Positions 8,666 through 11,375 of a stretch of DNA of 11,375 nucleotides are shown piece after piece (position 1 is the stretch's first letter; each line of letters opens with the position of its first letter). The notes below the pieces were generated by a model. The model was not told the DNA's origin, did no database searches, and worked only from the letters and a program-made list of their open reading frames with translations. This DNA is from Chrysochromulina tobinii (taxonomy: Eukaryota > Haptophyta > Prymnesiales > Chrysochromulinaceae): assembly GCA_001275005.1 (NCBI GenBank), contig JWZX01000902.1:1-11375 (forward strand), read 5' to 3'. A program made the translations under genes and the position numbers.

Positions 8666-9114
8666 CCTGAAAGTCGAAAGCCGATGCCAAAGTCCGCGGT
8701 GTCTCCGCTCACTCGCACTGCGTTTTGATCCATCAGTGAACCATGATCGGTGCTAACGTAAGGGCCTTCGTCGACTATCGATTATGAAGTGAGAAAATAT
8801 GCCTCCATCCAGTGGCAGGACATCTGATGTGAAGCCCAGCCGTTCGAGCTGTGAGTGGACCACACACCCGTATTCTGAGCGGGCAGTAACAGTGCCGTAG
8901 CACCGGTTGTCGCGTCTGTCGTGTTAACGTTCACACCCCGGTTGCCGCATAGGCAAACCGATTTTTTTCATCCAGCACACTTCCTACTGTACTTCCGGGA
9001 ACAGTCGACAGTATATACACGCACCCGACAGCTGTTGTTTACATGTACGGCTGCACGGCAGTACCCTACACACAGCAGCAAACCACCACATGTTCAACGT
9101 GACAGCTCCACAAC
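8666..9114. other. 3' flank of the EDRF1-like gene, no gene seen
   Basis: GC content falls relative to the gene body. The + strand open frame at 8921-9271 begins with GTG, has no recognisable domain and overlaps the opposite-strand frame. I see no AATAAA, tRNA or other structured RNA. The stretch must contain the 3' UTR of the EDRF1-like gene. Confidence 0.4.
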
Positions 9115-9636
9115 TCATTCGATCCACAATCCGGTCTCCGGCTCTCCACCTTCTCGCACCGCTTGTACCCCTGCACCACCAGTTGAAAATGTTCCAACTG
9201 AGGCTAAGCTTGCCAGCTTGGTCAGCACCGACGTGCCCGATTGCAACGCGTCCGCAATCGCGTCCTTGTAGCGCGCGTTGGCATGCGTGACAAAGTCGGC
9301 CCACATTGACACTGCGTCACCGAGGGTAGCACGCAATTGCTTGACAAGGCGCATAAGCGCAGCCCGCTCCAGCGTTGCTGTGCGCGCTTGCGCACCTTCG
9401 TGGCAAATTTGATCCGGAGGGCGGGTTGGTACGCCGCAGGCCGTGCGCCGCGGGCTGCGATCGTGCCATGGCTTAGGGCGCAAGCCATAGATCGCGAGTC
9501 CGGGCTTGGCGGCGGCACGGAGGGCGCCCCCGGCGTCGTCGTTGCTCGACATGAGCTGCATAGTACGTTGGAAGTGTTCGATCTCTTTCCGGGGAAAATT
9601 CGGCACTTTATAGGAAATACCTTTATAGGCAACCAA
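9115..9636 (-). CDS. Possible minus-strand open frame of unknown function
   Basis: Read on the minus strand, this frame is open for 173 codons from just after an upstream TAG to a TGA at 9115-9117. The first ATG is internal (9559-9561) and would give 148 residues. The stretch before that ATG (YKGISYKVPNFPRKEIEHF) has a protein-like mix, so coding may begin further upstream through a splice or a disrupted frame. The middle (ERAALMRLVKQLRATLGDAV and on) looks like an amphipathic helix. I recognise no domain. It lies downstream of the retrotransposon's presumed 3' LTR, so it is not part of that element's pol; it could be a lineage-specific gene, a remnant of another element, or chance. The two TATAAA-bearing repeats lie on its upstream side. 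Confidence 0.25.
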   Translation of the reverse strand: MVAYKGISYKVPNFPRKEIEHFQRTMQLMSSNDDAGGALRAAAKPGLAIYGLRPKPWHDRSPRRTACGVPTRPPDQICHEGAQARTATLERAALMRLVKQLRATLGDAVSMWADFVTHANARYKDAIADALQSGTSVLTKLASLASVGTFSTGGAGVQAVREGGEPETGLWIE

Positions 9637-9795
9637 ATTAGGAAATAACTAAGACGACGATCAGTGTGCTCTTCATGGGGCTGGGCACGGAGGTCGTAGT
9701 TGCTCGGGGGCACGGGGAGGCCAGTTATACGAACTACCGGCATGGGGACCGATAGATGTAGTGTGGCTGGGACGGGGGTGGGGGCCGATCCTTGA

Positions 9796-9951
9796 CATTC
9801 AATTCCCAAACAGGTGTAGGGGTGGGGCCTTATAAACATGAAAAATAGTAGACCACTCCCCCTTGGGTCAACCATTCAATTCCCAAACAGGTGTAGGGGT
9901 GGGGCCTTATAAACATGAATAATATAGTAGACCACTCCCCCCCATTTGGGT
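9796..9951. repeat. 77-bp tandem duplication, each copy with a TATAAA
   Basis: Copy 1 starts at 9796 and copy 2 at 9873. The first 47 bases are identical (CATTCAATTCCCAAACAGG..., GGGGTGGGGCC, TATAAACATGAA). After that the copies differ by small indels but share ATAGTAGACCACTCCCCC. TATAAA lies at 9831-9836 and 9908-9913. Confidence 0.95.
9831..9913. promoter_or_regulatory. Two candidate TATA boxes in duplicated repeats
   Basis: TATAAA at 9831-9836 and 9908-9913 sits beside a GGGGTGGGG (CACCC-type) stretch in both copies. TTATAA reads as a TATA-like element on either strand, so the direction is unclear. On the minus strand it would lead towards the open frame ending at 9115. No transcription start is known. 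Confidence 0.25.
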
Positions 9952-10320
9952 CGCACAACTGAAAATCCTCGCCGGTGTGTCAGTCCACCGTCACCGAGCG
10001 ACGCGACCAAACTGCGTGGCAATGTTTCGTGTGGTAGTGGCTGGTCGGTACCTTGAGTGTCGATTCAACTGACTCTTTCGCAAAGAACCCACAGGCGGAC
10101 AAGGATCCACTCATGTGTTCACTGTGCTCGCATCTACTGATGAGCTTGGGGTTGGAGGGTTGATTGAGAGTATTAGGAACAGATAACATCACGAACTGGC
10201 TGTCAGGCAGGGCCTGGGGCGACGGATCTATCGGGACACCGCGAGGATGGCCACTGTATCTCGAACGCAACGTACCCCTACCGGTACGCGCCCGCCGATC
10301 TAATTAACAAGCCGGATTTG

Positions 10321-10349
10321 GGCGGGTAGTTGCATGAAACTACCTCGCC
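10321..10349. repeat. Inverted repeat with one bulge in the candidate LTR
   Basis: GGCGGGTAGTT (10321-10331) pairs with AACTACCTCGCC (10338-10349) across a six-base loop, leaving one unpaired base. It lies 30 bp from the perfect hairpin at 10380-10402. Confidence 0.75.
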
Positions 10350-10379
10350 CTAGTGATTTGGGCGCGTCGTCCTGGTGTA

Positions 10380-10402
10380 TCGCTTCGAGTCACTCGAAGC
10401 GA
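10380..10402. repeat. Perfect 10-bp inverted repeat (hairpin) in the candidate LTR
   Basis: TCGCTTCGAG and its exact complement CTCGAAGCGA are separated by TCA. A stable stem-loop could form in the RNA or in single-stranded DNA. It may be part of the LTR's regulatory or 3'-end-forming structure. Confidence 0.9.
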
Positions 10403-10451
10403 GGGTAGGAGTCCCGGGGTGTAGTGTGGGGAGGGTGGAGACGTATCATCA

Positions 10452-10460
10452 CCCCCTCGA
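10452..10460 (-). other. Polypurine tract of the retrotransposon
   Basis: The minus-strand sequence TCGAGGGGG lies directly before the TG that would open the 3' LTR and about 23 bp after the pol stop codon. This is the normal place for the plus-strand primer of a Ty3/gypsy element. Confidence 0.55.
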
Positions 10461-10483
10461 GCTCGCAGTAGTACGAGAGCTCA

Positions 10484-11375
10484 TCAGAGTACGTCTTCCA
10501 ACTGGTGCAGGGATTGCGTCTTCTTCCCTGACTCAACATGCAATATCGAGCAAGCAAACTCGAACAGCGTAGTGTCGGCTCTACTATCGTCGGTAGACAG
10601 CAAGAACACTGGATGAGCTCGACTAGACCTGGCGGGCTGCACCCTAGTGGGCGCCGGTGCTGCTACGGTAGCTATCTCGGGTGGCGACGGCACAGTGGCA
10701 TACCGGCCCTGGTGCTCCGCCTTACGGAGGTCGATCTCCTCCAGTATACGTCGGTCGGTCACCCGACTCACGATGGATGACAGCCGCTCGGTGGTGATTG
10801 TGGGATGACCCTCCCACTTGACCCTTAGCTTCCATCCGCGGCCGGACGGTTCAGCACTAACAATGCTTTCGATGTCGTAGAGTTTATCCTCACGCCATGC
10901 GTGCCATTCGTCTGGCGTGTCGTCGATCGGCAGCGCAGGTAATTCATCGACGACTGTAGGGGTGTTGATGGGCGGCGCCAAGGTGTCCGACTCCGGGGTC
11001 ATCGGCAGGGCATGTTCGTCAACATCGGGCAACACAAGCTCGGGGTCGTGAAAGAAAGGTGCAGCAAAACTGCACTTCCTGAGGGACTGCCATGGGAGAA
11101 CATCAGGGACTGATCCGTCCGATGGCACCTCGAGTAGCACGGCATGTGGCTTAGCCGCGAGTACCGTGAACGCGTGCCTCCAGGCGAGTCCCTTGCCATG
11201 CTTGCGGATGTAACGCGACTTCTCCGAATCGCTGTACTTCAGCCATACTTTATCTCCCGGTAGTACTGTCCGGAGTGGCTTCGAGGGGGGCATCAGTCGT
11301 GTCTCTGCGTCCTTGAGATCGTCAAGCTCTCTCGTGAGCCTCAGGTGCATCCGCCTCATTCGCAATCCGAACTCT
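10484..11375 (-). CDS. Retrotransposon pol C-terminus: integrase CTD plus chromodomain (partial)
   Basis: The frame is open to the right edge, so this is the 3' end of a longer pol polyprotein, ending at TGA 10484-10486. From the edge inward it shows a charged helix (HLRLTRELDDLKDAETRL). Next, at about 11066-11257, comes the integrase C-terminal fold: GDKVWLKYSD, KHGKGLAWRHAFTVL, HAVLLEVPSDG and VLPWQSLRK. This is the region that binds DNA and links to the chromodomain. An acidic, Pro-rich linker leads to a chromodomain at about 10721-10879 (LYDIESIVS, then WKLRVKWEGHP), which in chromoviruses directs integration to marked chromatin. The usual third cage aromatic (the W of TWEP) is absent; TTERL stands there. 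A basic tail follows. No stop or frameshift interrupts the visible part, so the copy could be recent. Confidence 0.8.
   Translation of the reverse strand, partial: EFGLRMRRMHLRLTRELDDLKDAETRLMPPSKPLRTVLPGDKVWLKYSDSEKSRYIRKHGKGLAWRHAFTVLAAKPHAVLLEVPSDGSVPDVLPWQSLRKCSFAAPFFHDPELVLPDVDEHALPMTPESDTLAPPINTPTVVDELPALPIDDTPDEWHAWREDKLYDIESIVSAEPSGRGWKLRVKWEGHPTITTERLSSIVSRVTDRRILEEIDLRKAEHQGRYATVPSPPEIATVAAPAPTRVQPARSSRAHPVFLLSTDDSRADTTLFEFACSILHVESGKKTQSLHQLEDVL

Larger units (their letters stand above)
9637..10137. other. Non-coding region between the minus-strand frame and the candidate LTR
   Basis: The region has moderate GC and no convincing gene. Its main content is the 77-bp tandem duplication at about 9796-9951. 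Open frames on both strands here are short or overlap the repeats, and none resembles a known domain. Confidence 0.4.
10138..10451 (-). repeat. Candidate 3' LTR (314 bp)
   Basis: On the minus strand the LTR would begin TGATGATACG at 10451, directly after the purine tract, and end ...TCATCA at 10138. This gives six-base inverted termini TGATGA/TCATCA. The interior contains two hairpins. The other LTR is outside the window, so the left end cannot be confirmed. A candidate target duplication would be the five bases at 10133-10137. Confidence 0.4.
10138..11375 (-). mobile_element. Ty3/gypsy chromovirus-type LTR retrotransposon, 3' end only
   Basis: On the minus strand the order is integrase C-terminus, chromodomain, stop codon, purine-rich tract, then a candidate LTR starting TG. 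This is the usual order at the 3' end of Ty3/gypsy elements with a chromodomain. Protease, reverse transcriptase, RNase H, most of the integrase and the 5' LTR lie beyond the right edge. The left boundary at 10138 rests on matching short inverted ends and is tentative. Confidence 0.7.

Noticed and set aside
8921-9271. Plus-strand open frame of 116 codons
   Set aside because: It starts at GTG, has no domain and is rich in residues typical of random sequence. It also overlaps the better minus-strand frame.
9980-10270. Minus-strand open frame of 96 codons
   Set aside because: It straddles the candidate LTR boundary, has no recognisable domain and is within the length expected by chance.

Overview
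The window looks like nuclear DNA of a GC-rich unicellular eukaryote, most likely an alga (haptophyte-like or another protist). The evidence is a calcium-binding EF-hand protein, an ankyrin protein, a large EDRF1-family protein found only in eukaryotes, a spliceosomal-type GT-AG intron, and the 3' end of a chromodomain-bearing Ty3/gypsy retrotransposon. There are no bacterial signals such as operon ribosome-binding sites or sigma promoters. The lineage cannot be fixed from the sequence alone. GC content is so high that five or six frames stay open over long stretches, so most long open frames between 2.7 and 8.6 kb are shadows of one gene.

Left part (1-2.1 kb): two compact genes lie head to tail on the + strand, 121 bp apart. 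The first (83-1081) encodes a six-EF-hand protein with a possible organelle-targeting N-terminus and an internal duplication of EF pair 1 as pair 3. The second (1203-2057) encodes a 284-residue ankyrin-repeat protein with a basic tail. A gap of about 680 bp follows, carrying an 11-bp tandem repeat.

Centre (2.7-8.7 kb): one very large gene, a homologue of EDRF1 (erythroid differentiation-related factor 1 family). It has the conserved N-terminal motifs and the C-terminal TPR-like region, but is inflated by poly-Ala, Gly/Ser, poly-Asp, poly-Pro and Ser/Pro-rich tracts. The first reading frame stops at 7953 inside an array of seven 11-bp repeats, and the conserved C-terminus continues in another frame. 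A phase-0 GT-AG intron at 7897-8041 rejoins the frames exactly and gives about 1926 residues. That intron is bounded by an imperfect direct repeat of coding sequence containing CAGGT, the pattern expected of an intron born by duplication.

Right part (8.7-11.4 kb): lower-GC, mostly non-coding DNA with a possible minus-strand open frame of unknown function (9115-9636) and a 77-bp tandem duplication, each copy of which has a TATAAA. It then holds the 3' end of a minus-strand LTR retrotransposon: integrase C-terminus plus chromodomain, polypurine tract, and a candidate 314-bp 3' LTR with TGATGA/TCATCA ends. The rest of the element lies beyond the right edge.

Nothing ties the host genes into one pathway. 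The EF-hand and ankyrin genes may share regulation because they are so close, but that is inference.
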